IMG/VR virus record: IMGVR_UViG_3300037575_000021
Location: 31,314 to 95,313 of that record
Origin: a virus
Reading direction: 5' to 3' (one strand)
DNA: 64,000 bases
Positions 14,017 to 22,522 of this stretch are shown piece by piece. A program made the translations under genes and the position numbers. The notes below the pieces were generated by a model. The model saw only the letters and a program-made list of their open reading frames with translations. It made no database searches and was not told the origin of the DNA. Every line of letters begins with the position of its first letter. Position 1 is the stretch's first letter.

Positions 14017-14489
14017 TGTTAGATATTGGATCTATATTATTTATGGTGGTATTATTCTTACCAGTGTCCATCCCACTAGTGGTTGGTGTAATGTATGCCC
14101 TTAATTTCCTAATTAGTTATGTAACTGCAGGGGATTATGATGAGGTATTTATATGCAACACTGAGTGTTACGGATCTAAGAAGTTTAAGGGTATTAAGGT
14201 TTTCGGTAAAGATGTTGAAATGTTCACTGATTTTCAGGGCGCGGCTATTCTCATCTCTGTAATGATCTGCACCCTCTATTTTACAGGCGTACATAAGGCC
14301 AATCAGGAAGCCGGTGTGAATATTGTTTTCAATAATTTCACTGGAACTATGGGCTGCCTTATGTTATTATTCCTTGCCATCTGGGTAGTGTTATTCTTCC
14401 TACGTACAACCTACGTTACAGGTAAAAAGGTTAAACAGATTAAAAATCATCTAACGGATCATATTAATGATCCTAACGCCCACAACTGA
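14013..14489 (+). CDS. Membrane protein with C-terminal HINDxxxH tail (family member 2)
   Basis: ATGATG overlaps the preceding stop, so start is 14013 or 14016. The roughly 158-residue protein has an N-terminal hydrophobic segment, a cysteine-containing soluble loop, two further membrane segments and the ending LTDHINDPNAHN. The following gene has a related tail and both have a loop reading C-N-x-E/H with KxFxG, so they are likely tandem duplicates. Confidence 0.75.
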   Translation: MMLDIGSILFMVVLFLPVSIPLVVGVMYALNFLISYVTAGDYDEVFICNTECYGSKKFKGIKVFGKDVEMFTDFQGAAILISVMICTLYFTGVHKANQEAGVNIVFNNFTGTMGCLMLLFLAIWVVLFFLRTTYVTGKKVKQIKNHLTDHINDPNAHN

Positions 14490-14503
14490 AGGAGAAATAA
14501 AAT

Positions 14504-15061
14504 ATGTTTACAGAACTATTAGCTTCATTTATCACACTGGCATCTATGCTCTTAGGGCCTGCCATGGCAGTGCTATTTATTAGCTCACTCGTAGCGGAGT
14601 TACTTACAAGAGGAGTTACTGATGGTGATTATAAGGGCCTTTTCTTCGTCTGCAGTAACCACTTTGATAATAAGTGGACTTTCCGACTCTTCGGTAAGAC
14701 CTACATTGACGAGGTAAGCTCTATAGGTTACTTCATGTTGACGTTCTTAATGAATATTATCAGCATACCTTTCTGGGTATTCATGTCTGAGGAAGGTCTT
14801 GATCTTACTAATCCAGTATCTCTATTCCTTGCTGATATCCTATTAGTGGTTCTTATTGTAGCAGGTAACTACTACTTCGCTAAGGCGCTGTACAAGTTAG
14901 TCAAGAAGGTTCGAACTCTTAAGGAAGTCCTTAAGACTCACGTTAATGATAAGGATGCACACTCATCTTCATCTAAGTCTGGTGAAACTGTCTACCGCGA
15001 GACTGGTGATCGCGTGACAAAAGAAATGCGAGACGAATTCAAAAAGCGTTTCGATTACTAA
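14504..15061 (+). CDS. Membrane protein with C-terminal HVNDxxxH tail (family member 3)
   Basis: The 185-residue protein resembles the preceding gene product: N-terminal membrane helix, loop with FVCSNHF and RLFGKTY, two further membrane helices, then VLKTHVNDKDAH. It continues for about 35 polar residues after the motif, showing that the motif need not be C-terminal. Start: ATG behind AAGGAG. Confidence 0.8.
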   Translation: MFTELLASFITLASMLLGPAMAVLFISSLVAELLTRGVTDGDYKGLFFVCSNHFDNKWTFRLFGKTYIDEVSSIGYFMLTFLMNIISIPFWVFMSEEGLDLTNPVSLFLADILLVVLIVAGNYYFAKALYKLVKKVRTLKEVLKTHVNDKDAHSSSSKSGETVYRETGDRVTKEMRDEFKKRFDY

Positions 15062-15077
15062 TCTCTGATTAAACATT

Positions 15078-15096
15078 AAGGCCCTTCGGGGCCTTT
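15078..15096 (+). terminator. Rho-independent terminator
   Basis: AAGGCCC/GGGCCTT stem with TTCG loop and a following T-rich stretch. It closes the membrane-protein operon. Confidence 0.85.
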
Positions 15097-15111
15097 TCTC
15101 GTTTTAGGGTA

Positions 15112-15140
15112 TTGACTTTTATCATAGGATGCGCCATTAT
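15112..15140 (+). promoter_or_regulatory. Promoter of the PcfJ-like gene
   Basis: TTGACT and CATTAT lie 17 bp apart, directly after the terminator and 28 bp before the ATG. Confidence 0.6.
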
Positions 15141-15168
15141 TGCCTGATGAGAATTAAAGGAGGACTAT

Positions 15169-16518
15169 ATGCCAAGACCCGTACATGAAATGCCGCTTTT
15201 TGATCCCGGTATCGCAATAAGGGAGTCACTACGTGACGTACAGATACGTAACACCCATTTCAATAGTAAGGGGCACTATTGCCCGCCTATCCCACACAGA
15301 GAGTGCTATAACCTACGTGGTATTGATTTCCATGTCTATCCTATTGGCCCCGGGAGAGGTGTTCGCTTCATGGGTAGAGACTATGACCAGTTCTCCCTCT
15401 GGAAGCCCTCCGATTGGAGAGGGTTCCTTTATAGAGAGGTTGGGCTACCTACCTCACTTAACCTCAGGGTTAAGGATCATTGTATTTTTGCTGCCCGCAT
15501 CCTAAGAAGAAAGCCATCAACTTTAGTTAATGGATTTAATAAAGCTATGTTAGAGGTTTGGGTGGATCCTATTAGACCTCTAGTAGAGAAGTACTGCAGT
15601 ATGATTGGATACAGACGTGGCTGGGATGTTAATCTGGTTAGAGCACTGTGGGAAAGATTAGATGAAGTGAGTCAAGCGCTGGAGGATAATCAGGAGAGTT
15701 TAGTCCCTTTTATCCTTCAAGATCATGACCTTAAACAACTCAAGGACTCACTCAGTAAGAAAGGTTGGAAGAAGTTGTGCAATAACTCAATATCGAGAAA
15801 CCAACGATTAGCGATTGCAGACACTTGTGAGGTAGGGGAATATATTAACATACCCACGACATTATTAAGACAGATATTTAATAAGAACCACCCCATGATG
15901 AAGCCAGATATGGAGAGCATCGACTGGTTCCTTAATAACTACAAAGGGCACACAACCCTAGATCAGAGATCGGAAAGATTACGTATGATGACCATCTACA
16001 AGGATACCCAGAGAATGTCTGTACAACTTGGGGAGGATTTTAATCCAAAATGGTCTTATCGTAGGATATCGGAAAAGCACGAAGAGTTTACACGAGCTAT
16101 ACATAGGAGGCATTACTCCGATGATGTTTTCCCTTGGACTACACTCCTACCGGAGGAGGTTAAAAAGGTTGAGCATGAGGACTACACAGCTACCCTTTTA
16201 GATAATGCTCTAGCTATTCGTGAGGAGGGTGATTCCATGGGGCACTGTGTTGGATCCTATGCCGTAAGAAGTTCAAATGCTGATTATATGGTTTACTCCA
16301 TAACCAAGGGTGATGAACGTGTGAGTACATTAGGGATAAACGTTGACAACCACATCAGTAAGGAAGAACACAAACCGAGGGCACTGAGGGGTGGATATCG
16401 ATTCAATCAGCACTACGGTAAATATAATTCTTATGTTACTGATGAGGATGTTAAAACTCTTGAGTCAAAAGTCCTCATGAAGCTTAAAAGTATGAGCGAG
16501 GGATTTGAAGATGAATGA
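15169..16518 (+). CDS. PcfJ-like protein
   Basis: The 449-residue protein has a C-terminal region with the PcfJ signature: LAIREEGDSMGHCVGSY, then YSITKGDERVSTLGI, and after a spacer HYGKYN. PcfJ-like proteins occur on conjugative plasmids and phages; their biochemical role is not settled. The N-terminal 300 residues are basic and helix-rich. Start: ATG behind AAAGGAGG. The neighbour starts inside its last codons. Confidence 0.75.
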   Translation: MPRPVHEMPLFDPGIAIRESLRDVQIRNTHFNSKGHYCPPIPHRECYNLRGIDFHVYPIGPGRGVRFMGRDYDQFSLWKPSDWRGFLYREVGLPTSLNLRVKDHCIFAARILRRKPSTLVNGFNKAMLEVWVDPIRPLVEKYCSMIGYRRGWDVNLVRALWERLDEVSQALEDNQESLVPFILQDHDLKQLKDSLSKKGWKKLCNNSISRNQRLAIADTCEVGEYINIPTTLLRQIFNKNHPMMKPDMESIDWFLNNYKGHTTLDQRSERLRMMTIYKDTQRMSVQLGEDFNPKWSYRRISEKHEEFTRAIHRRHYSDDVFPWTTLLPEEVKKVEHEDYTATLLDNALAIREEGDSMGHCVGSYAVRSSNADYMVYSITKGDERVSTLGINVDNHISKEEHKPRALRGGYRFNQHYGKYNSYVTDEDVKTLESKVLMKLKSMSEGFEDE

Positions 16519-16810
16519 AGAGAAAGAAACTCTTGTTTTAGTCACTGGGGGCAGATCAGCTACCATTGTTGTTGATATGCTCGAAAAGGAAGGGTATGAT
16601 GTTAAAGTTATCGATGACCAATCCCACATAGAGGGACTTGAGTGCGAAGCTTTAATCTTCGATGATGATATCGGAGGGCCAAGTAAAACACAGGGTCAAC
16701 TCTGTGCAGAAATACTTAAATCCTCGGGGGAGACTTATATGTCACCACGAAGAGGATACCAACGTGGGAAAGGTAAACGTAAAAAGAAATGGGAGAGCCC
16801 TTACGGATGA
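16511..16810 (+). CDS. Small protein with Rossmann-like start and basic tail
   Basis: Start taken at ATG 16511, overlapping the PcfJ-like stop; a TTG two codons upstream is also possible. The 99-residue product has alternating strand/helix (LVLVTGG, DVKVIDD, ALIFDDD), like a small receiver or toprim-type fold, and a lysine/arginine-rich tail of about 20 residues. No family recognised. Confidence 0.65.
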   Translation: MNEEKETLVLVTGGRSATIVVDMLEKEGYDVKVIDDQSHIEGLECEALIFDDDIGGPSKTQGQLCAEILKSSGETYMSPRRGYQRGKGKRKKKWESPYG

Positions 16811-16870
16811 AGATTAGCAGGATTGACCTTATAGGTTTGAATGGCGCAACAGCTGAACATTACGAAGTTG

Positions 16871-16898
16871 TTGACAAACAGAAAGAAACGTGTATACT
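16871..16898 (+). promoter_or_regulatory. Promoter of the acyl carrier protein gene
   Basis: TTGACA and TATACT lie 16 bp apart with CGTG before the -10 box; the ACP start codon follows 29 bp downstream. Confidence 0.7.
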
Positions 16899-16926
16899 TA
16901 CAGAAAATCAAAAAGAGGAGGCCCAA

Positions 16927-17307
16927 ATGAATTTATTACAAAAAGCTCTACTGAAGATTGCTAAGTTCTGTGTAAACCGATTAGATAACTATGAGGTTTC
17001 GTACATCACAGATGAAGCAATGGGTGAGCTGGAAGACCGCGCCGAAGACATTATCCGTTCATACAATTATGGACCTAAATACGTCAATGTGATCTACGAA
17101 CAGTTAGGAATCACAAGTTATCAAATTAAAGACACTGATCGATTGGTTGAAGACCTAGGTGCTGACAGCCTAGATTTGATCGAGGTGATTATGGCTCTAG
17201 AGGAAGAGTACGGAATTGAAATCCCTCATGGATTTGAAGAGAACATGATGGGTGCCACCGTTGCGGATGTAGCTCGTATTGTTGAAGGCCTAGGAGGTGA
17301 AGAATGA
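16927..17307 (+). CDS. Acyl carrier protein-like protein
   Basis: Start chosen at ATG 16927, which has GAGGAGG and its own promoter; the frame is open upstream to 16807 but that stretch contains the promoter. Residues about 70-126 of the 126-residue product match an ACP: RLVEDLGADSLDLIEVIMAL, with the DSL serine that carries phosphopantetheine, and EEYGIEIP. The N-terminal 60 residues are extra. Carrier proteins are uncommon in phages, and no fatty-acid enzyme is nearby, so its acyl group and partner are unknown. Confidence 0.85.
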   Translation: MNLLQKALLKIAKFCVNRLDNYEVSYITDEAMGELEDRAEDIIRSYNYGPKYVNVIYEQLGITSYQIKDTDRLVEDLGADSLDLIEVIMALEEEYGIEIPHGFEENMMGATVADVARIVEGLGGEE

Positions 17308-17753
17308 TGGGGAGATGTACACAACTAGCTTGGAAGATTGCGGTTGATTCTCATGGTGATCAGATGTATGGGACTAAGCCCTATGTCCACCACCTACTTC
17401 AAGTGTTTGAAGGAATTAAGCGAAGCGCGAAAGCTTACAACCCTGCAGGTGTTATCTTAGATGAGGTTTGTGCTGTAGCCATCCTTCACGATGTTTTAGA
17501 GGATACCGATATGACAGCGGATAAGTTAGTCATTGCTGGATTACCGGGAAACGTAGTGAGTTCAATCATCACCTTGACAAAATACAAGGATGAGAGTTAT
17601 GATAGGTATATCTCAGGTATCAAGAAAGATACTATGGCTCTTATGGTCAAACGTGAGGACACTATGAAGAACCTTACTCAAAGCCAGAAAGAAGGTAACA
17701 ACAAGCGAATCATTAAGTATTCCAACCAATTGAAACTACTGTACGAGGTGTAA
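17304..17753 (+). CDS. HD-domain hydrolase, SpoT/MESH1-like
   Basis: The 149-residue protein has the start of an HD fold: HGDQMYGTKPYVHHL (metal-binding His) and VAILHDVLEDT (the HD pair and ED). These match (p)ppGpp hydrolases of the SpoT/MESH1 type. Synthetase motifs are absent. It may remove host alarmone during infection, though another nucleotide substrate is possible. Start overlaps the ACP gene stop. Confidence 0.8.
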   Translation: MMGRCTQLAWKIAVDSHGDQMYGTKPYVHHLLQVFEGIKRSAKAYNPAGVILDEVCAVAILHDVLEDTDMTADKLVIAGLPGNVVSSIITLTKYKDESYDRYISGIKKDTMALMVKREDTMKNLTQSQKEGNNKRIIKYSNQLKLLYEV

Positions 17754-17754
17754 T

Positions 17755-17964
17755 TTGGATCTAAAACGTATCAATGACCATTACAACACAATTGCCAGTA
17801 AGGTCGCTGGCAGTACATCCCGCTCACAAGCGGAAAATAAATTACAGAACCACGTACACAAGCATGACCTGCCAGATATCTTTCGTGTTGTTCACAAAGG
17901 TAATGGATTCGAGGTTAGCGTTGATACGGAGTTCCAACGAGGAGTGGAGAGGTTGAAAGGGTAA
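17755..17964 (+). CDS. Small protein of unknown function
   Basis: A 69-residue frame starts at TTG one base after the HD gene, with GAGGTG at suitable spacing, and overlaps the next start. It is basic and soluble. The TTG start lowers confidence, but tight packing supports it. Confidence 0.55.
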   Translation: MDLKRINDHYNTIASKVAGSTSRSQAENKLQNHVHKHDLPDIFRVVHKGNGFEVSVDTEFQRGVERLKG

Positions 17965-18536
17965 TGGAAGTTATAGCTTTACTTTTAGTATTGGCCATAC
18001 CAATAGGTATACCCATCGCATTTGCCATCTTGTGTGAGAGAGATAGGATGGCTAACTCACCAAAATCCCCTGAGGAGCCAAGGGAGATATTTCTACCACC
18101 AACATCTTTCAGAAAAGATATAGGTGAACCGATCTATTTCCTAGGTGAGAGAATTACCGAAGAGATTGAACTCTTCGAGTGGGCAACTAGAGAGTTGGAT
18201 AATTGGGGTTACTCGTTGATAGATCACATGAGTAGATCGTCAAGTGCCATCTTTAAGCGGAACCATACAATGCACATGAGCCGCCATTGGTTTTTGGAAT
18301 TCAAGGATATACCTTTTGGTTTTAATTGGTTTATCCAGAGAGATAATTCTCGTTACAATGATGGAGCGGAATATACCTGTAATGGACTAACAGCTGATGA
18401 GGCTGAGTACCTTTACACCAAGTTCGAGGAATTGAAATCAGTTGAGGGTAATTTCGCTATGGCACGATCTCGGAGAACCCACAGGCTCAAGATTAATAAG
18501 TCTTATGGGCTAGAGGATCCTGATGGAGCTTGGTGA
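17964..18536 (+). CDS. Membrane-anchored protein of unknown function
   Basis: The 190-residue protein has one N-terminal transmembrane helix (residues 3-22) and a soluble aromatic-rich domain with many His and Trp residues (HMSRHWF, FGFNWFI). No family recognised. Start overlaps the previous stop. Confidence 0.7.
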   Translation: MEVIALLLVLAIPIGIPIAFAILCERDRMANSPKSPEEPREIFLPPTSFRKDIGEPIYFLGERITEEIELFEWATRELDNWGYSLIDHMSRSSSAIFKRNHTMHMSRHWFLEFKDIPFGFNWFIQRDNSRYNDGAEYTCNGLTADEAEYLYTKFEELKSVEGNFAMARSRRTHRLKINKSYGLEDPDGAW

Positions 18537-18596
18537 TATACTTTACGTGATTATACTTATGAGTTTAATGTTAATAATTTTTACGAACCCAGATCA

Positions 18597-18794
18597 ATGG
18601 TAGATTATAAAGAACCACCTTGGAATTTAAAAACTGAGGGAAGTACAACAACATTCGGAGCCCCTAGGTTTGCTTATTGCTTTTCCTACAAAGGGACTCG
18701 TTTCTGCAGCGAACTAACGTGGCACACTGAGTCGTTGGCCTTGTCTGCAGGTGAGAGGATTATTAAGGAGAAATTTGATGAAGGTGGGGACTAA
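18597..18794 (+). CDS. Possible small protein
   Basis: A 65-residue frame fills the 18597-18794 gap, ending inside the next gene. No clear ribosome binding site precedes its ATG, and no family is recognised. Confidence 0.45.
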   Translation: MVDYKEPPWNLKTEGSTTTFGAPRFAYCFSYKGTRFCSELTWHTESLALSAGERIIKEKFDEGGD

Positions 18795-18972
18795 GGTTAC
18801 TTACCGGGTGTTCAGATCTTACCTTAAGATCAAGAAAATTGAACAAGATAAAGCTCTCTTAGAGCCAGATACGTTAGACCCACTGGAGGAATTCCTTAAG
18901 AAGCCTTTCTGGGCTAAACTGGATACTCTTAACATATACAAGAGGGCACAACGGAAGAGGAAAGTAATATGA
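18778..18972 (+). CDS. Small basic protein
   Basis: Start at ATG 18778 with AAGGAGAA upstream gives 64 residues, rich in Lys and Arg, with a VTYRVFRSYLKIKKI strand-like beginning. It overlaps genes on both sides. Function unknown. Confidence 0.65.
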   Translation: MKVGTKVTYRVFRSYLKIKKIEQDKALLEPDTLDPLEEFLKKPFWAKLDTLNIYKRAQRKRKVI

Positions 18973-19238
18973 TTGTTAAAGGTGTACAAAAGGCTGAGGT
19001 TGAGGTCTCTGTTAATGTGAGAGAATTTCTCGATGCTTTAAGTCACAAGCTCGTAGGGGTGTCCCTAAACGCCCTTCAGGTAAACGAGGAGGGGAAGCTT
19101 CAAAAGGAAGAATTATCTAATTACCACAGGGGTGAGTACGATTGGGTTGATTGTGAATATCAAAACCCTACCCGTATTCGTAGGGTTAAACTCTTACAGG
19201 ATCTTTATGAGGAGGCCAAGGATGCAGGGCTTAAGTAA
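18969..19238 (+). CDS. Small protein of unknown function
   Basis: The 89-residue protein begins with a beta-strand repeat (EVEVSVNV) and ends in a charged helix. Start at ATG overlaps the preceding stop, with AGAGGAAAG upstream. No family recognised. Confidence 0.7.
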   Translation: MIVKGVQKAEVEVSVNVREFLDALSHKLVGVSLNALQVNEEGKLQKEELSNYHRGEYDWVDCEYQNPTRIRRVKLLQDLYEEAKDAGLK

Positions 19239-19608
19239 GGGGGTAAAGGTCGCAGATGTAGTGGATATCTATGCACTATCTGCACCAAAGAATGAGCGCG
19301 AGACTGAGATCCGACGTTACTACGAAGATCGTCTTGTAGCCGAGAGTAATACTAAAGGGTGCGGGTGGTATGGATCCAATGGATCAGTCGGTAAGGTTCA
19401 AGCTTTAAAGTTGACATCTGTAGACGGTAGTGTACAATACTTTCTGATGAGTGATGAAGTGGACATTAATATTGAAAAGCACACACCGGAGGATGTTGAG
19501 AGGCTCGCAAGAGAAGAAAAACGCAAAGCTCTTAGGAAGTTAACTCCTCAAGATATCGAGGCCCTAGGTCTTGATGCTCTAGAGGATGAATTAAAACAGG
19601 AGATTTAA
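19222..19608 (+). CDS. Protein of unknown function
   Basis: ATG 19222 behind GAGGAGG is preferred to an earlier in-frame ATG inside the upstream gene. The 128-residue product has a beta-rich middle and a highly charged helical C terminus (about residues 90-128). No family recognised. Confidence 0.7.
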   Translation: MQGLSKGVKVADVVDIYALSAPKNERETEIRRYYEDRLVAESNTKGCGWYGSNGSVGKVQALKLTSVDGSVQYFLMSDEVDINIEKHTPEDVERLAREEKRKALRKLTPQDIEALGLDALEDELKQEI

Positions 19609-19611
19609 AAA

Positions 19612-20016
19612 ATGAGGATGAGAGGGAAGCTCCCTATCTTCAGTTACAGGGACACGTTCAGCCTTGACTCTACCCTAGCACCAATCATAGCTGCAGGGTT
19701 AAGGAAGTTCAAGGATACCATCTCCAGCACTGAGTGGGGAGGCTATCCCAACGGGTTCGATACTGAGGAAGAGTGGCACGAAGTACTGGATAAGATGATC
19801 TGGTCTTTCGAGAATGCCGACTTTGAGATTGGTCTTCCACCTGAATATTGGGAAGAGACTAAGGGTATGAGTCTCGTGGATACACTTAACCGGGGTAAGA
19901 CACCTAACCAAAAAGCTATCTGGGATGAGTACATGAAGAACTGTGAAGCTCATCAAGAGAGACTGGTGGAGGGGTTTGACCTGTTCGCTAAACACTTCCA
20001 GAGCTTGTGGTGGTAG
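19612..20016 (+). CDS. Acidic protein of unknown function
   Basis: The 134-residue acidic, tryptophan-rich protein (SSTEWGGYPNG, YWEETKG, FQSLWW) has no signal peptide. It starts at ATG behind AGGAG. It resembles in composition conserved phage accessory proteins, but I cannot name a family. Confidence 0.75.
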   Translation: MRMRGKLPIFSYRDTFSLDSTLAPIIAAGLRKFKDTISSTEWGGYPNGFDTEEEWHEVLDKMIWSFENADFEIGLPPEYWEETKGMSLVDTLNRGKTPNQKAIWDEYMKNCEAHQERLVEGFDLFAKHFQSLWW

Positions 20017-20017
20017 G

Positions 20018-20362
20018 ATGAAGACAATCATAGCTGGTGGTAGAGACTACTACCTAACAGAAAGTGATATAAGCAAGCTCGATACCTTACACATCACCGA
20101 GGTGGTTGAGGGAGGTGCTCCGGGAGTTGATAGATGTGCATTCCGATATGCACACAAGAAAGGACTGAAGTGCACAACCTTCAATGCTATGTGGCAAGAG
20201 GAAGGGAGAGCTGCAGGGCCTCTCCGAAACAGGAAGATGGCAAACTACGCAGAGGCTGTTGTGCTATTCCCGGGAGGAAGGGGCACACAGTCGATGTACA
20301 ACGAAGCCGTTAAGGCTGGATTAAAGATTTACGATTACAGACAAACAACAGAGGAGAAGTAA
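20018..20362 (+). CDS. SLOG/DprA-like nucleotide-binding protein (DUF2493, YspA type)
   Basis: Start at ATG 20018. The 114-residue product has the YspA/DUF2493 pattern: IIAGGRDY at the N terminus, VEGGAPGVDR (glycine loop), then RNRKMANYAEAVVLFPGGRGTQ. This is a SLOG-superfamily Rossmann-like fold thought to bind nucleotides or ADP-ribose derivatives. It may fit the ADP-ribose and NAD theme, but substrate is unknown. Confidence 0.82.
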   Translation: MKTIIAGGRDYYLTESDISKLDTLHITEVVEGGAPGVDRCAFRYAHKKGLKCTTFNAMWQEEGRAAGPLRNRKMANYAEAVVLFPGGRGTQSMYNEAVKAGLKIYDYRQTTEEK

Positions 20363-20364
20363 AT

Positions 20365-20718
20365 ATGTTAAACACTTACGTACTACACGCAAACAATCAG
20401 GTTGCTCACAAACAATGTGGCTCAGCAACATTCCGTATGGTAGTTGGCCCAGACAACACCATGTCTATGTCTATGGCGGTATGCTCTAAGAACGATCAAT
20501 TCTCACGTAAACTTGGTCGTGGCATTTCAGCTGATCGATTAACATTCGGTAAGGAAGTTGTTAAGGGTTATTACCACCCATCTCTAGCTATGCGATTCAA
20601 CGTAGAGCTGGCACTTATGGACTTCCTAAAGGCCAATGAGGATAGTAAGAACACACCTGAGTATCGCTTAGTTGAAAAAGCTAAGCTGGCACTTGACGGT
20701 TACACAACTTACACCTAA
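20365..20718 (+). CDS. Protein of unknown function
   Basis: The 117-residue, mildly basic protein has no motif recognised (MLNTYVLHANNQVAHKQCG...). It uses the codon style of well-expressed neighbours, starts behind GAGGAG and ends at a strong terminator. Confidence 0.75.
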   Translation: MLNTYVLHANNQVAHKQCGSATFRMVVGPDNTMSMSMAVCSKNDQFSRKLGRGISADRLTFGKEVVKGYYHPSLAMRFNVELALMDFLKANEDSKNTPEYRLVEKAKLALDGYTTYT

Positions 20719-20722
20719 TATC

Positions 20723-20742
20723 AGGCCCTTCGGGGCCTTTTC
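20723..20742 (+). terminator. Rho-independent terminator
   Basis: AGGCCC/GGGCCT stem with TTCG loop followed by TTTTCT. Confidence 0.85.
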
Positions 20743-20759
20743 TGTATGGAGATCCAGAA

Positions 20760-20885
20760 ATGGGAATAGATATTGAGGGCGGCATGATTGTAGGTGCCGA
20801 GGGGCATGAGATCAATAAGCCAGATGGGGGGGGATCACCTAGAGCCCCTGTGTGTGAACTACAGGAATACATACAGAAGTTTTAA
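20760..20885 (+). CDS. Small protein beginning MGIDIEGGMIVG
   Basis: A 41-residue frame has GGAGAT eight bases before its ATG. The opening EGGMIVG is a recurrent start among short phage proteins in my recollection. It lies alone between a terminator and a promoter, so it may be a gene remnant. Confidence 0.5.
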   Translation: MGIDIEGGMIVGAEGHEINKPDGGGSPRAPVCELQEYIQKF

Positions 20886-20901
20886 AGATACCACTGTGAC
20901 C

Positions 20902-20928
20902 TTGACAAACTGCAAGGTTAAGTATTAT
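20902..20928 (+). promoter_or_regulatory. Promoter of the 20967-22807 operon
   Basis: TTGACA and TATTAT lie 15 bp apart, slightly short spacing, 38 bp before the GTG start of the first gene. Confidence 0.5.
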
Positions 20929-20966
20929 GATGGTAGCATACGTAAGAAATACGGAGGGAGACCACA

Positions 20967-21218
20967 GTGAAATGGCTTAAGAAACTACTCAACATCCACG
21001 ATTGTGAGTTCGAGGACTACAAACCAATGGAGCCCATTGGCATTACCATGGGGTGGAGCATGAAGCCCACCGTTGAGTACAAATCCTTCGAGAGATGTAA
21101 GCATTGCCACAAAGAAAAGGTGAAGACAGGATGGATCTTCCATAAAGACCATACCCTCCACCCAGAGAACTATGACGAAGAGGGCAAACCTCTAAGCAAA
21201 TTTAAACCGACTAAGTAG
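20967..21218 (+). CDS. Small putative zinc-binding protein
   Basis: The 83-residue protein starts at GTG behind GGAGGG. It has ERCKHCHKEK followed by several histidines (IFHKDHTLH), a possible zinc site. No family recognised. Confidence 0.7.
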   Translation: MKWLKKLLNIHDCEFEDYKPMEPIGITMGWSMKPTVEYKSFERCKHCHKEKVKTGWIFHKDHTLHPENYDEEGKPLSKFKPTK

Positions 21219-21226
21219 GAGGCACC

Positions 21227-21418
21227 ATGAGCGATGACTCAGAGTACAATGATGGATATCACCAAGGGTGTGAAGATACCTCTCAGGAATACAAAGGGAT
21301 TGTATCTAGCATCCTAGATGATCAAATAAAAGATATTGAGCTTAAAATAGATGAGCTAAAAGTGTCGGCTTATCACCTTACTCAAGTTAAGAACCAAATA
21401 CTAGGGAGCATGGAATGA
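21227..21418 (+). CDS. Small acidic coiled-coil protein
   Basis: The 63-residue protein has a heptad-like helix over residues 28-60 (LDDQIKDIELKIDEL). Start: ATG behind AGGAGG. Function unknown. Confidence 0.7.
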   Translation: MSDDSEYNDGYHQGCEDTSQEYKGIVSSILDDQIKDIELKIDELKVSAYHLTQVKNQILGSME

Positions 21419-21756
21419 ACTTCAAAGAAGCAATACGTGAATGGTTTGATGATAAGCGATTTCCTATTAGGACAGAGCCTATCCTCAACCTGATACACCA
21501 GTGCTTTGAGGAACTGACCAGTAAGCGTAAAGTATGGATGATCACTACTACAGTTAACGATTACAATCAATATGGTGAGTATATCGGAGCTATATACATA
21601 ACAAAGCCAACCTTTAGTGAGATTAAGTCACTAAATATCTTCACGTCTAGGTATGATCTGGATGACTGTATTAGTAAGCTACTGGAGGAGGGTGAAGTTA
21701 TGCGGGGAGATACCACTTACTACCTAGATGAAGTAGAACAAGGAGAATCACTATGA
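21415..21756 (+). CDS. Protein of unknown function
   Basis: The 113-residue protein overlaps genes on both sides by four bases, indicating translational coupling. It is mixed alpha/beta and acidic at the end. No family recognised. Confidence 0.7.
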   Translation: MNFKEAIREWFDDKRFPIRTEPILNLIHQCFEELTSKRKVWMITTTVNDYNQYGEYIGAIYITKPTFSEIKSLNIFTSRYDLDDCISKLLEEGEVMRGDTTYYLDEVEQGESL

Positions 21757-22208
21757 CAGAACAAACACACAAACAAGAATTAACCATCACCGTAGATGTG
21801 CCTGATGGGTACAAGGCTGTTGATTATCGAGCACCTAGAGAGGGAGAGCTATACCTCACTGGTTGTGGGCGTGCACACACAGCATCTGATGACTATAGGA
21901 GCACCCGTTTCCCCATCCTTAAGAAGGAGATATCCCGAACCATCACTATCCCCGAGATAGAGATCAAGGTTGAAGATGCTCAGATATTATACCATCTAAT
22001 CAACCTATCCTTTAATGATAAACAGCGAGTTCTCTCCAATTACGGTGTGGATATCACAGGGGTATATACTACCGGAGGGATCTACAAAACTGTGGGCGAG
22101 AGGTTAAGCCGCATTCTGGAAGAATCCTACGGGATCGATTTGGCCTGCGGAGGAAACGCTCGGACTAGAATCCTCACAATAGAGGAATTGGAGAACTCTA
22201 ATGATTGA
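21753..22208 (+). CDS. Conserved-type phage protein of unknown function
   Basis: The 151-residue protein begins with a strand and VPDGYKAVDYRAPREGE, a DGYxxVDYR-type segment I associate with small phage proteins of unknown role, then an acidic helical C-terminal region. Start: ATG behind AAGGAG. Confidence 0.7.
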   Translation: MTEQTHKQELTITVDVPDGYKAVDYRAPREGELYLTGCGRAHTASDDYRSTRFPILKKEISRTITIPEIEIKVEDAQILYHLINLSFNDKQRVLSNYGVDITGVYTTGGIYKTVGERLSRILEESYGIDLACGGNARTRILTIEELENSND

Positions 22209-22506
22209 ACACGGAAAGGAAGCACTAGAGTCTGCCCTAGCCACAGAGTCAAACATCAAGTTTAGACGTGACCTATTGGATATCCAGAACTCCCCTGACC
22301 TGATAGAAAAGGCTGAGTTCTACCTATCCAACTATCAACTAGCTCTATCAAGTGCCTTCAGCATCTACTACACTACTGAAGGTGATAAGGCTAGGAAGTC
22401 TAGGATACTCCTGAACCGAGTCCATGTTATCTCTGTCCTAGAGGCTATACTCGAAGAAGCTAAACGACCATACAAAGACCCAGAATTTGGGTGCCTAGCA
22501 CCATAA
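22201..22506 (+). CDS. Helical protein of unknown function
   Basis: The 101-residue, predominantly helical protein overlaps the previous gene by 8 bp, with GGAG before its ATG. No family recognised. Confidence 0.65.
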   Translation: MIEHGKEALESALATESNIKFRRDLLDIQNSPDLIEKAEFYLSNYQLALSSAFSIYYTTEGDKARKSRILLNRVHVISVLEAILEEAKRPYKDPEFGCLAP

Positions 22507-22522
22507 CCAAGAGGAGAACCAA

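Noticed and set aside
16807-16926. N-terminal extension of the acyl carrier protein
   Set aside because: The frame is open, but it contains a good promoter and the ATG at 16927 has the strong ribosome binding site.
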